A DNA stretch of 64,000 nucleotides, from NCBI RefSeq assembly GCF_036013645.1, contig NZ_CP107869.1, positions 9,424,001 to 9,488,000 on the forward strand. The letters run 5' to 3'. This stretch comes from Streptomyces sp. NBC_00490 (GTDB lineage: Bacteria; Actinomycetota; Actinomycetes; Streptomycetales; Streptomycetaceae). This document shows, one piece after another, positions 10,205-19,904 of this stretch. Under the pieces are notes generated by a model, which searched no databases, was not told where the DNA came from, and saw nothing but the letters and a program-made list of their open reading frames with translations. A program made the translations under genes and the position numbers. The first letter of the stretch is position 1. Each line of letters opens with the position of its first letter.

Positions 10205-13200
10205 CGGGTCTCTCCGCGGAGGCGGTCGCCCACCCAGCGGGCGAGGGCGAGGGGACTGAGGGCGGCGACCGGCATCCCGGCCGCGACGAGCTGCTGCGCC
10301 ACGGGGACCGAGTAGCGCGGGCTGCCGGAGTCGTCCAGGGCGGCGCAGCCCATCAGATGGACGCCGGAGCTCGCGAGGTCGCGTACCTCGCCGAGGAGGC
10401 CGCCGAGCGGATAGCCCTCCTCGAAGTCGCTGACCACCACCACGAGGGTGCGGCTGGGGACGGTCACCAGGGAACGTGCCTGGGCCAGTCCCGCCGCGAT
10501 GTGCGTGCCGCCGCCGACCCGCACTTCCAGGAGCAGCGACAGCGGATCGTCGACGCGCTCGGTCAGGTCGATCACCTCCGTGGAGAAGGCGAGGAAGTGC
10601 GTGCTGAGCGTGGGTACTCCGCCCAGCACGGCCGCGGTCAGCGCCGACCAGATGACGGACGCCTCCATCGACCCGGACACGTCGACCACCAGGATCAGCC
10701 GCCAGTCCGCCTCCCTGCGCGAGCGGGTGCTGAACACCGGCCGCTCCGGGACGACCAGGGTGCGGCCGTCGTCGGTCCTGCGGGTGTGGGCGAGGTTGGC
10801 CCGCAGGGTGCGCGGCAGGTCGATCCGGCCTCCGGGCCGGTGGGTCGGGCGTGGTGTGGCCAGTCCGGTCAGCGCGGGACGCAGCCGGGTGGCCAACTCC
10901 TTGGCCAGTTCGTCGACCAGACGGCGCACCAGCGGGCGCAGCCGGGCCAGTTGCTGCTCCGGCATCCCGCCGGCCAGAGACAGCACGGACGACAGCAGAT
11001 CGACCGAGGGGCGGACCGCCTTCGGGTCGAGCTCGGCCAGGACATCGCTGCGACCCTGGTCGGCGGCCCGGGCCAGCACCTCCTCACGGACGTCGGCGCC
11101 GAACAGCGCGTCGAGTTCCTCGGCCCACTCACGGGCGGTCGGGAAGGAGGCCTCCCGACCGCCGCCGGGACCGCCCTCGCGGCCGAGGTCGGCGGAGCCC
11201 TCGCCACGGCCGGTGCCGTACAACTCGTCGAGCGCGTGCGCGTAACGGCGGGCGCCCCGCGGCAGCTTGTCGCTCTCCCGGCCCAGGAGCAGTCGCCAGC
11301 GGTCGGTCGGCGTGAGGTGGAGGGCGGAGCTGCCCTGTCGTGCTTCACCGCGGGGCGCGGGCGTGTCGGGGGCCTTGTCGGTGTCCGCGGCGTTCGGGGG
11401 CGGGGTGCTGTCGGCCGGGGCGAGTGCCGTCCTCAGGGGTGGCCGGAGCGCGTCGACCGCCGCCCGGCCCGCCGCGTCCGCGGCCGTCCACAGCGCGAGG
11501 AGCTGTGGCGAGGCGCCGAGCGACAGGTCGAGCCGGTCGCCGAGGCGCTCGGTCACCGTGTCCAGCAGCCGGCCGCGGCCTGCCGGGCTGAGCGCGTCGA
11601 AGCCGCCGCGCAGGGCGGGCAGCCGGTCGAGGAACCCCTGGTCGGTGAGTGCGTCGATGCGGTCGAGGAGCGGGTCCAGCGCGGTCGGCGCCGACTGAAG
11701 GAGGGGAGCGGCCCCGCTGAGCAGACCGGTGAGGCGGCGGCTCAGCGCATGCCGCTCGTCGGGCCCGGTGGCGGTGTCGATCCAGCCCGCGGCACGGGCG
11801 CCGAGGGTGTCGGTGTCGTCGAGGTCGAGCATGACCCGGGCGGCGAGCGCGGCGCCCTGGACGAGCGGGGAGGCGGTGCGCGCGAGGTCGTCCAGCGCGC
11901 CGTCCATCCGCAGTCCGAGGCGGTGTTCGCCCGCTCGGGAGGCGAGCGCCACGAGCGCGTCCGCGTCCTGGGGGTCGTCGCTGCCCGCCAGTCCCGGCAG
12001 GGACCGTACCGCCGACTCCAGCAGTTCGGCGGCGAGTTCGGCGGCCGCCTCTCGGCTCTCAGGCGTGGTGCCGGGCAGATGGCCCCGTCGCAGCGCCTCC
12101 AACAGGTCGAGAGCGCTGAGGAGTTCGGGGAGGGTGGCGCAGGCGGGGAGCACCTCGGCGGCGTCGGCGAGCCGCTCGGCGACCAGTTCCGGCAGATCGC
12201 ACCGGGCGGCGCCGCGGAGTGCCGCCAGGACGAGGGCGCTGGTGGGCCCGCCGTCCGCCGACTCCCTGCGGAAGGTCTCCCGCAGGGTGCCTTCGGCGGC
12301 CAGCGCCGCCGTGACGCCCCGGACGCCGGCCAGATCGAGCCGGACCGGCACGGCCGGGGTCCACGACAGGCGCCACCGCGTGGTGAGCGCGGCCGCATCC
12401 CCCGTACCCGCCACCTGGACCGGCTCCCCGTACCCCGCTCCGCACACGGCGAGGCGCTGCAGCAGGATCTCGCGGCGGCCGTCGAGCGCCGAGCGCAGCG
12501 GGTCGAGCCGCAGTTCACGCCCGGCGGGATCGTCGGGTCCCGGCAGCCGCAGCGCGGCGAGCTCCGCCTCGACGGACGGGCCGAGCCCGGAGCGGGGCGT
12601 GCCCGGGGCGATGCGGCCGCGGTCGGTGCCGACCAGGACGACCTCCAGAGCCCGCGCCAGGGCCCGACCGCGCCCGAGCGGCTCACCCTGGCCCATCACG
12701 GTCGTCAGCGCCTCCAGCACCTCGCCGCGCCCGGGAGCCGACAGACCGCGCAGCCGCGCCAGGTCGCACGCCACCCGCAGCGTCTCGCGGGCCTCGCCGG
12801 TACCGGCGACGTGTCCGGCCGCCCGCAGCTCACGGCAGGCGTCGGTGATCGCCCGTGCCGCGGCCTCGTGCAGCCGCTCGGGATCGCCCCCAGCGGTGAA
12901 CACCGCCTGCTGCCAGCGCGGGTCGCGGATCCCGGCCGGATAACCGGAACGGGAGTCCAGCAGATCGAAGGCGTACGGCACGAGGGAGGTGACGACGGCC
13001 GGTTGCTCGCCCGAGGACACCGGCGCCGCAGTGGTCGGCGCCGCCCCTTCGGTCAACGCCGGTGCGTGGAAGGCTCCGACGACGGCCGCGACGCGGCGTC
13101 CGCCGGCCGTGGCGCGGCCGATCGCCTCCCGCATGTGCGCCTCGCGCGCCAGATCCACCGCGGGAACCCCGCCCGCCGACTCGGCATCGCGGCGCAGCGC

Positions 13201-13740
13201 CCAACCGACCCCGAGGGCGGCCCGGCGTACGGCCTCGGGGGCGCAGCCCGGGGCGAGGACCTCGACACTGCGGTCCCACATGTCGTCGCCGTCGCGGCCC
13301 GTGCCGGCCGCGGTGAGCGCGGCCGCGAACGCCGTGGGCGCCTCGGCCGCCGGCACACGAGAGTCCCCGGCTTCGGCGCTCCAGCGCGGGTCGGACATCG
13401 GCAGGTCGCAGCAGACGACCTCGGCGCCGCGCTCGCGTGCCCAGCGGATGGCGGCGAGTTCGGGCGAGAAGTCGGCGAAGGGGTAGAAGCCGAGCCGGTC
13501 GCCCTCGCCGGCCCCGGCCAGGGCGACCGGGGCGAGGGTGCCCGGCGCGCCGAGATGGGGCAGCCAGGGCTGGAAGTCGGTGGGCAGCTCCACGCAGACG
13601 ACGTCGGCGCCGGAGGCGTCCAGCAGGGCGGGGACGGCGGCGGCGAGCGCCGGGCTGTGGTGCCGTACGCCCAGCAGGTACGGCACCACGGAGTCGGCGA
13701 GGGCGGCGAGGGCCGCCCTCGGTTCCTGAACGAGGGTCAC
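10201..13740 (-). CDS. DUF5682-VWA fusion protein (YehM-YehP-like)
   Basis: The 1179-aa protein combines two parts. The first few hundred residues resemble DUF5682/TraB-like proteins (YLLGVRHHSPALAAAVP, then VVCVELPTDFQPWL). The last 165 residues are a von Willebrand A domain with a full metal site: DVSGS (1020-1024), the threonine of GGGTH (1079) and the aspartate of SDFEEG (about 1105). Between them lies a long helical, Leu/Ala/Arg-rich region. The start is the GTG at 13740, whose bases overlap the MoxR stop as GTGA; an ATG 24 bp upstream would lie inside the MoxR gene. In E. coli the two parts are separate genes, yehM and yehP. MIDAS proteins paired with MoxR ATPases usually act as substrate adaptors in metal or complex assembly. 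Confidence 0.85.
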   Translation of the reverse strand: MTLVQEPRAALAALADSVVPYLLGVRHHSPALAAAVPALLDASGADVVCVELPTDFQPWLPHLGAPGTLAPVALAGAGEGDRLGFYPFADFSPELAAIRWARERGAEVVCCDLPMSDPRWSAEAGDSRVPAAEAPTAFAAALTAAGTGRDGDDMWDRSVEVLAPGCAPEAVRRAALGVGWALRRDAESAGGVPAVDLAREAHMREAIGRATAGGRRVAAVVGAFHAPALTEGAAPTTAAPVSSGEQPAVVTSLVPYAFDLLDSRSGYPAGIRDPRWQQAVFTAGGDPERLHEAAARAITDACRELRAAGHVAGTGEARETLRVACDLARLRGLSAPGRGEVLEALTTVMGQGEPLGRGRALARALEVVLVGTDRGRIAPGTPRSGLGPSVEAELAALRLPGPDDPAGRELRLDPLRSALDGRREILLQRLAVCGAGYGEPVQVAGTGDAAALTTRWRLSWTPAVPVRLDLAGVRGVTAALAAEGTLRETFRRESADGGPTSALVLAALRGAARCDLPELVAERLADAAEVLPACATLPELLSALDLLEALRRGHLPGTTPESREAAAELAAELLESAVRSLPGLAGSDDPQDADALVALASRAGEHRLGLRMDGALDDLARTASPLVQGAALAARVMLDLDDTDTLGARAAGWIDTATGPDERHALSRRLTGLLSGAAPLLQSAPTALDPLLDRIDALTDQGFLDRLPALRGGFDALSPAGRGRLLDTVTERLGDRLDLSLGASPQLLALWTAADAAGRAAVDALRPPLRTALAPADSTPPPNAADTDKAPDTPAPRGEARQGSSALHLTPTDRWRLLLGRESDKLPRGARRYAHALDELYGTGRGEGSADLGREGGPGGGREASFPTAREWAEELDALFGADVREEVLARAADQGRSDVLAELDPKAVRPSVDLLSSVLSLAGGMPEQQLARLRPLVRRLVDELAKELATRLRPALTGLATPRPTHRPGGRIDLPRTLRANLAHTRRTDDGRTLVVPERPVFSTRSRREADWRLILVVDVSGSMEASVIWSALTAAVLGGVPTLSTHFLAFSTEVIDLTERVDDPLSLLLEVRVGGGTHIAAGLAQARSLVTVPSRTLVVVVSDFEEGYPLGGLLGEVRDLASSGVHLMGCAALDDSGSPRYSVPVAQQLVAAGMPVAALSPLALARWVGDRLRGETR

Positions 13741-14897
13741 CGCAGGTTCTCCCGCAGGTCCCACAGGCGGCGCCAGGTCGCCGAACCGTCCTCGGCGCGG
13801 CGGCGCACCGGGCCGTCCCAGTAGCCGAGGAGACGCGCGTGGTCGGCCGGGTCGTCCTTGCGGACCACGCCCAGCAGATGGCCGGGGACCAGGTCCAGCG
13901 AGTCGCCGCCGGGGAGGTAGGCGGCGGCGACCCCCAGGGAGACGGCGACCTGAACCGCCTCGGCGGTGGACATCACCGTCCCCGGGCGCTCCACGTCCCA
14001 GCCCTCGGCCGAGCGTCCGGCCCGCAGGTCGCGAAAGACGGTCAGCAGGACGTCGAGGACCGCGTCGTCGACGCCGAAGGCCGCGCCCGCCCGCTCGACG
14101 GCCGCCGTGGCCTGCCGTTTGACGAGGGCGGTCTCGGCCTCGACGTCGGCGATCGGGTGCACGGTCTCGAAGTTGAAGCGGCGCTTGAGCGCGGCGGACA
14201 TCTCCGACACCCCGCGGTCACGGAGGTTGGCGGTGGCGATGACGGTGAACCCGGGCGCGGCGGCGACCTGGGCGTCGTCGGTACCGGACAGTTCGGGCAC
14301 GCTCATCCGCCGGTCGGACAGGAGCGACACCAGGGCGTCCTGCACCTCGGGCAGACAGCGGGTGATCTCCTCGATACGGGCCACCCTCCCGGCGCGCATC
14401 GCGGCGAGGACCGGTGAGTCCACCAGGGCCTGCGGGGAGGGGCCCTGGGCGAGGAGGAGGGCGTAGTTCCAGCCGTAGCGCAGGGCGTCCTCGGTGGTGC
14501 CCGCGGTGCCCTGCACGGTGAGGGCGCTGGTGCCGCAGACGGCCGCCGACAGCAGCTCGGACAGCATCGACTTGGCGGTGCCCGGTTCGCCGACGAGCAG
14601 CAGTCCGCGTTCTCCGGCGAGGGTGACCACGCACCGCTCCACCAGGGCGCGTTCGCCGACGAACTTGGGGGCGATGACCAGTTCGTCCGGCAGCTCCCCG
14701 GGCGGCTCGGGCAGCTTGAGCGCCTCGCCGCCGCTGCCGCAGACGAAGGTGATCACGGCGCGGGGTGTCAGCAGCCAGCCGGGCGGACGGGGGCCGTCGT
14801 CGTGGGCGGCGAGAAAGGCGAGTTCGGTGGCGAAGCGCTCTTCGGCGGGCAGGGTCTGCCGGGCCGGGAGGGCCGACACCGTGTCGGTCAGGGGCAT
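13737..14897 (-). CDS. MoxR-type AAA+ ATPase, YehL-like
   Basis: This 386-aa protein is a single AAA+ module. The Walker A motif is GEPGTAKSML (103-112), the Walker B-like stretch is VARIEEITRC near 172-181, sensor 1 is VIATANLRDRG with N224, and arginines follow in LKRRFNFE (239-240). MoxR proteins form hexamers that remodel partner proteins together with VWA proteins. Here the VWA partner is encoded directly downstream with a 4-bp GTGA overlap, so the two are made in step. The start ATG at 14897 lies 102 bp after the stop of the 1634-aa gene, the only gap in the cluster and a possible internal promoter or leader. Confidence 0.92.
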   Translation of the reverse strand: MPLTDTVSALPARQTLPAEERFATELAFLAAHDDGPRPPGWLLTPRAVITFVCGSGGEALKLPEPPGELPDELVIAPKFVGERALVERCVVTLAGERGLLLVGEPGTAKSMLSELLSAAVCGTSALTVQGTAGTTEDALRYGWNYALLLAQGPSPQALVDSPVLAAMRAGRVARIEEITRCLPEVQDALVSLLSDRRMSVPELSGTDDAQVAAAPGFTVIATANLRDRGVSEMSAALKRRFNFETVHPIADVEAETALVKRQATAAVERAGAAFGVDDAVLDVLLTVFRDLRAGRSAEGWDVERPGTVMSTAEAVQVAVSLGVAAAYLPGGDSLDLVPGHLLGVVRKDDPADHARLLGYWDGPVRRRAEDGSATWRRLWDLRENLR

Positions 14898-14999
14898 GGA
14901 TGTCCTTGCTCGGTGGATCGGTCTGTGTCGGGGCGTGGGGGAGACAGAGGTGGGGGGATCGGAGCGCCGCCGCTCGGCGGCGCCCCGGGCCTCGTCACG

Positions 15000-17900
15000 T
15001 CAGCGGCGGCGGGCCCGCCGTACCTTCAGCTCCTCGAACCGGGGAGCGTCGCCCTCCCGCACGCGCTGCCACGCCCTGCGGTAGAGCTCCGAGGCCGGCT
15101 CGAAGGGCACGATCACGCCGAACGGCGCGTGGTCGTCGGTCACGTCGGCGAACAGCGGCAGCTTCCAGCGCTCCAGCGGCACGCGCGGCGACGACTGCGA
15201 GACCCAGCCGCCCGGCAGGAAGAGCGAGCGTCCGGCGCGGGTCCTGCTGGCCTCGACCACGAGGTCGGTGGCGGCCAGTTCGGCGCGTGCCGCCTTGAGC
15301 CGGGCCGGCTTCCAGCCCGTCCACCGGGCCGTCAGACGGTCGGTCGGGTCGGGCATGGCGAGCAGCATCAGATACAGCGTGGCGGCGTCCTCGCCGAGGC
15401 CGTACTCCTTGGCCGCCTCGGTCACCAGGTCGGGCACCGAACGGCTCGGGTCCTGCGGCCACCAGGTGCCGTCCTTGCCCCGGTCGCCCGCGAGCGGCTC
15501 CCCGGGGTCCGCGAGCAATGCCGCGAACCGCTGGTCGCGGACCAGACGCAGGGCCACTTCGGCGGTGTAGGGCCGCTGGTTGTCGACGCGCACGGCGGGC
15601 AGGTACGGGTCCTGGCCCGCCTCGTCGAGGAGAGCGACCCGCACACCCGGAGCGGGCTGGTCGTCATGGGTTGCCAGGACGACGGCGCCGTACCGTTCGA
15701 AGCCAGGGCCGGTCTCCGTGGGGGCTCCGGCGGTCTTCCGGAAGTCGGGGAGGCTGATGTAGCGCCCCAGGTCGAGCATCAGCCCGGGGTGGGCGAGGCG
15801 TTCCCGCACGGCGGTGAGGACCGGCGGCAGCGCGGCCCGCACCGGGTCGCCGGCCGGCAGCCGGTGGGCCAGCCAGGCCGTGAGACCGACCGCGCCGACC
15901 AGCGTCTCCGCCGTGAACCCGTCCGCGTCGTCACCGACGGGCCGGACCCGGTCGCCCTTGACCGCCCACTCCAGATCCCGGCTGAGCCGGGGAGAGCCGG
16001 CCGGGTCCAGCAGTTCGGGCAGCGCCCGCCGGACCGGCCAGGACGCGTGTCTGAAGGTGCGGCCCGCGTCGCCGAGCAGTTCCTCGGGCACGGCGACCCG
16101 CTTGCCGACCCTGGCGTTCCACACCGCGGCGGCCGCGGCCACGTCCGGGCCCTCGGTCCACAGCCGGGCGGGTTCGGCGGGCACGAGCGCGCCCACGACC
16201 GCGGCACGCACCGTGCCGTCGACGGCGCTCAGCTCGTCCTTGGCGACCGCCGCCGGGGCGACCTTCACCCCGATGAGGGTGCGTGCCTCGGTGCTCAGGA
16301 AGCTCCGCTCGTAGACGTCGATGCCCGGCAGACCGGCCACGATCAGCCGGGCCATCGTCTCGGTCACCCCGGTGAGGCGGGCGAACTCCTCGGCGGCCTC
16401 CGGGAACCAGGGGGCCGGTCCGCGCTCGGCCAGCTCGGCGAGGAACCTGCCCAGCCGTCCCGTGTCGGGGTCCTCGCCGAGCGGCTCCGACGTCAGCACC
16501 TTGTACGGCTGCGGCGTCTCGAACCGTCCGGACGGGTCGTGGAAGTAGCCGGTGAACGTACCGCCGTCGTCCTCCAGCAGACGGCGTCCGGTGACGGCGA
16601 GGAACGCGCCGTCGGCCAGCGGGAGCAGCCCGTTCCACGAGCCGTCGCGCCATTGGCCCGCGGAAGTGCGCAGCGGGGCCGCGGGCACGTGCAGGCTCAT
16701 CTTGCGCCAGCGGTCGGACGCGGCGGGGCCCAGCCCGAGGCGGTCGAACTCGGCGAGCAGCGTGCGCAGCACCTCGCGGTGCTCCTCGGTGGTGGTGCCG
16801 GACGCCGCGCGGTAGGCCAGTGCGGCCGCTCGATCGAGCAGCGACTCCAGGTCCGGCTGTCCGACGGGCAGCGGGTGACCGTCGAGGTGGAGCCGGACGT
16901 CCGGCCGGTCGGGCAGGGCTGTCCCGGAGAGTCCGGCGGCCCGGGCGAGGACACGCAGGGAGCGGAAGACGGTGTCGGCCTCGTCGTCGCCGTTCCACCA
17001 GTAACCCCTGGAGGTGCCGAGTCCGCTCGTCGCCGCAGAGAGGATGCTGTCCGCCGGTCCGGCGGGTCCCTCGTCCTCCAGGTCGCCTTCGAGGGCGCGG
17101 GTGAGCCGAGCGGCCGCGGCGTCCAGCACGGCCTGCTGCGCCGCGGCGTAGCGGGCGACTCCGGCGATGCCCGTCACGAGGGCTTCGTGGGTGACCGGAA
17201 GGAGGGTGCCGATCGCGTCGGGCAGCGCCTTCTTGTCGGCGCTCGCCGCGGCGGCCAGCAGCGCCGCGGCCGTGTCCCGGTCGATGTTCCGCAGCGCCTT
17301 GGACCCTTCCGGGTCGCGCGGTGTCAGGCACTCCCAGTACTGCACGGGCGGCAGCAGCAGGGTGCCCTCGCCGAAGTCGCCGGGGGCGCGGTCGGTCTTG
17401 GCCCAGGAGGTGACGGTGCCGTCCGCGTCGACCAGTTCGAGTTGCCAGTTGTTGCGGACGACGGCGGTGGCCCGCTCGGCGCCCGGGAAGACGAGGAGCG
17501 CGCTCGGATTGCCGGCCTCGGCGGGCAGGGTGACGGTGTGTCCGGCGAGGTTTTCGGCGCGCCGTGAGCCGTCGGGCAGTTCCACGACCCGCAGGCCGAC
17601 GAGGCCGCCCACGGGAGCGCAGGCCGAGGTGGGGTCGGCGGTGGGGGAGGGGCGCAGCCGGCCGCCCGCGAAGCTGCTGCCCTCGGGGGCGTCGCGCAGG
17701 GCGTCGGCCAGGAAGGCGGGGCGGCTCATGCGACCGCGCTCGTTCGTGGCCGGGTCGTACTCGTACCAGCCGTGCGCCTCGCGGTCCTCGGAGTCCGCGT
17801 GCCACACCCAGTAGGAGGAGCCGTCGAAGAGCAGCGGCCGCTCCTCGGGCAGGGTGGTGTCCCCGGCGTGCAGGACGCCGCGTCCGGTGGTCCGGCCGCC

Positions 17901-19904
17901 GTCCGGCAGGGGCAGGGTGATCGGGAAGTCGGCCCGGTACCAGTCCATCTCGGTGCCCCGGGTGGCGTGCGGTCCCTTGAGGGACTCGACGCGGTCGGCA
18001 CGGGGGTGCCAGTAGCCGCGCAGGCCGTCCTTGCGGGAGTTCCAGTAGACGAGCAGTTCGCCGTCCACGTGATGGAACCCCGGGTCGCCCGACACGTCGT
18101 TCGCGGGCAGTCGCAGGTCGTGGGTGAGCAGGGTGCCGTCGGCGCCGATGACCCGCGCCTGGGCGTTGCCGGCGACGACGAGGTGGGGCCAGGCGTCGGC
18201 GACGATGATGTCCTCGACCCGGTCCTTGGGGACCAGGGCGGCGGTCGCCTCCTCCCAGGCCGGCCAGCCCAGTTCGTCGAAGAGCCCGGCGCGCAGGGTG
18301 CGCGCCAGCACGGGTGCGAGGTCGGTGCCGACCGCGGCGCGGACGTCGTCCTCGGCCAGCGCCAGGGCCTCGGCGGGGAGCCAGCCGAGCCGGGTCAGCG
18401 CGTTGGGCAGGCCGGGCAGCCCGACCGCGGTGAACCGTCGCACGACCGTGCCGACCCACTCCGCCAGCCAGGGGCGGGCGCCGGGCGACACCGACAGCAG
18501 ACGGATGGCCCGCAGCCCCTGGTCGTTGTTGTGGAAGCGCTCCGCGCCCCGCAGGAAGGCGTCCCGGAAACGGGAGTCGGCACCGAACAGCACCAGGTCC
18601 CGCTGGCCCTCGCCCACGGCCCACGCCGTCAGCGGCAGGGCCTCGTCCTTGTCCGGGGTGGCCACCGGCACGTCCAGGGACAGCAGCAGATCGATCAGGT
18701 CGATGTCGTGCAGCACCTTCAACGCGCCGCCGGAGGCCGCGAGTTCGGCACGAAGGCCGGGCGCCATCCGCTCCACCAGCGGGTACAGCTCCGGCATCCG
18801 GGTGGAGGCGCGCCAGGAGCGGGCCCGCTCCCGGAACGTCAGGAAGCGCTCCAGCCAGCCCGCCGTGCCGTTGCCCGGGCGCTCCTCCGCGGGCAGGGAG
18901 TCGTCCCACAGCCCCGCCGTCGCGCCGGACGACTCCAGCACCTCCAGCCACATCGCGGGCATCGCGCTGTCGGCACTGGCGGGGAGCATGTCCAGGAGGA
19001 TGCCGCGCACACGTCGGTCCCGTTCGGCCAGCGCCACCAGGGCGGCATGGTGGCCCTTCCACCAGCCGGCCGCGGCACGCAGCGTCGCCGGCAGGCCGAG
19101 CAGCTCGGCCAGATAGTCCTGCTCGGCACGGTCGGCGTCCTGGTCCGCGGCACGGGCGAGCTTGCGCAGGTCGTTCGCCATCTGCGCGGACGGCGGCAGA
19201 CCGCCCGCGGTGCGGCGCAGGCACAGCCGGGTGAAGCGGCGCAGCGCCTCATCGGCCGGTACCCGGGCGGCCAGCTCCTTGCCGTACGCCGACAGCACCT
19301 TGACCGGAAGGGCTCCGGCCAGCGCGAACTCCAGGAACACCGCGTCCAGACGCTCCTCCTCCACCGTCAGCCCGTGCTCCGCCTCGGCCTTGCGGGCCCG
19401 GGTGAACAACTGGGCGGCGTAGGTGGCGTTCTCCTCGGCCAGGAACACCCGTCCTGCCTGCTCGTAGAACGTCGGCAGGAAATGCGGGACCGACGCGGCC
19501 AGCCGCTGACCGAGTTCCAGATAGGCGTCCAGGGCGGCCTTCGGACGGGACTTCGCCTGTCGAGCCGCCCGCTCCAGATCCGGTACGACCCCCAAAGCGT
19601 GGTGGCCGTCCTCGGGGTGATGCACCAGCACCCACTCGGGAAAGCCCAACGACTGACGCAGCCCCAGCCCCACGACGGCAGGCTCGCCGTCCGGCTCCAG
19701 GCCGAGGAACCCGGCGGCGAGATCCTCGGCCGTCCCGAGTTCACCGGCGACCAGCCGCACCACCACACGGTCGTCGAGGCCCGGATGGCGGTAGGCGCGC
19801 GCCGTCAGCGGCACCGCGCGCTCGCCGCCCCCCTCGGTGTCCGGCGGCAGCACCGCGCCCGCCGTCAGCAGTTCCTCGTACGACACCTGCGTCCCCCCGC
19901 TCAT
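15000..19904 (-). CDS. Large cytoplasmic protein of unknown function in the MoxR/VWA/SWIM cluster
   Basis: I do not recognise a named domain in this 1634-aa protein. It has no signal peptide or membrane segment. Residues about 100-400 look alpha-helical and repeat-like (AALDAYLELGQRLAASVPHF; TYAAQLFTRARKAEAEHG), possibly TPR-like. Residues about 550-800 contain Trp- and Tyr-rich beta segments such as YWNSRKDGLRGYWHP and SSYWVWHADSEDREAHGWYE that read like propeller blades. Its ATG overlaps the stop of the upstream DUF4132 gene by 4 bp (ATGA), tying it to the cluster. It is probably a scaffold or a sensor for the ATPase system, but that is a guess from size and context. Confidence 0.85.
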   Translation of the reverse strand: MSGGTQVSYEELLTAGAVLPPDTEGGGERAVPLTARAYRHPGLDDRVVVRLVAGELGTAEDLAAGFLGLEPDGEPAVVGLGLRQSLGFPEWVLVHHPEDGHHALGVVPDLERAARQAKSRPKAALDAYLELGQRLAASVPHFLPTFYEQAGRVFLAEENATYAAQLFTRARKAEAEHGLTVEEERLDAVFLEFALAGALPVKVLSAYGKELAARVPADEALRRFTRLCLRRTAGGLPPSAQMANDLRKLARAADQDADRAEQDYLAELLGLPATLRAAAGWWKGHHAALVALAERDRRVRGILLDMLPASADSAMPAMWLEVLESSGATAGLWDDSLPAEERPGNGTAGWLERFLTFRERARSWRASTRMPELYPLVERMAPGLRAELAASGGALKVLHDIDLIDLLLSLDVPVATPDKDEALPLTAWAVGEGQRDLVLFGADSRFRDAFLRGAERFHNNDQGLRAIRLLSVSPGARPWLAEWVGTVVRRFTAVGLPGLPNALTRLGWLPAEALALAEDDVRAAVGTDLAPVLARTLRAGLFDELGWPAWEEATAALVPKDRVEDIIVADAWPHLVVAGNAQARVIGADGTLLTHDLRLPANDVSGDPGFHHVDGELLVYWNSRKDGLRGYWHPRADRVESLKGPHATRGTEMDWYRADFPITLPLPDGGRTTGRGVLHAGDTTLPEERPLLFDGSSYWVWHADSEDREAHGWYEYDPATNERGRMSRPAFLADALRDAPEGSSFAGGRLRPSPTADPTSACAPVGGLVGLRVVELPDGSRRAENLAGHTVTLPAEAGNPSALLVFPGAERATAVVRNNWQLELVDADGTVTSWAKTDRAPGDFGEGTLLLPPVQYWECLTPRDPEGSKALRNIDRDTAAALLAAAASADKKALPDAIGTLLPVTHEALVTGIAGVARYAAAQQAVLDAAAARLTRALEGDLEDEGPAGPADSILSAATSGLGTSRGYWWNGDDEADTVFRSLRVLARAAGLSGTALPDRPDVRLHLDGHPLPVGQPDLESLLDRAAALAYRAASGTTTEEHREVLRTLLAEFDRLGLGPAASDRWRKMSLHVPAAPLRTSAGQWRDGSWNGLLPLADGAFLAVTGRRLLEDDGGTFTGYFHDPSGRFETPQPYKVLTSEPLGEDPDTGRLGRFLAELAERGPAPWFPEAAEEFARLTGVTETMARLIVAGLPGIDVYERSFLSTEARTLIGVKVAPAAVAKDELSAVDGTVRAAVVGALVPAEPARLWTEGPDVAAAAAVWNARVGKRVAVPEELLGDAGRTFRHASWPVRRALPELLDPAGSPRLSRDLEWAVKGDRVRPVGDDADGFTAETLVGAVGLTAWLAHRLPAGDPVRAALPPVLTAVRERLAHPGLMLDLGRYISLPDFRKTAGAPTETGPGFERYGAVVLATHDDQPAPGVRVALLDEAGQDPYLPAVRVDNQRPYTAEVALRLVRDQRFAALLADPGEPLAGDRGKDGTWWPQDPSRSVPDLVTEAAKEYGLGEDAATLYLMLLAMPDPTDRLTARWTGWKPARLKAARAELAATDLVVEASRTRAGRSLFLPGGWVSQSSPRVPLERWKLPLFADVTDDHAPFGVIVPFEPASELYRRAWQRVREGDAPRFEELKVRRARRR

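Noticed and set aside
10177..13824. 1215-aa open frame on the plus strand
   Set aside because: It is the complement of the DUF5682-VWA gene. Its product is a Gly/Arg/Gln-rich string without motifs, a normal GC-rich shadow.
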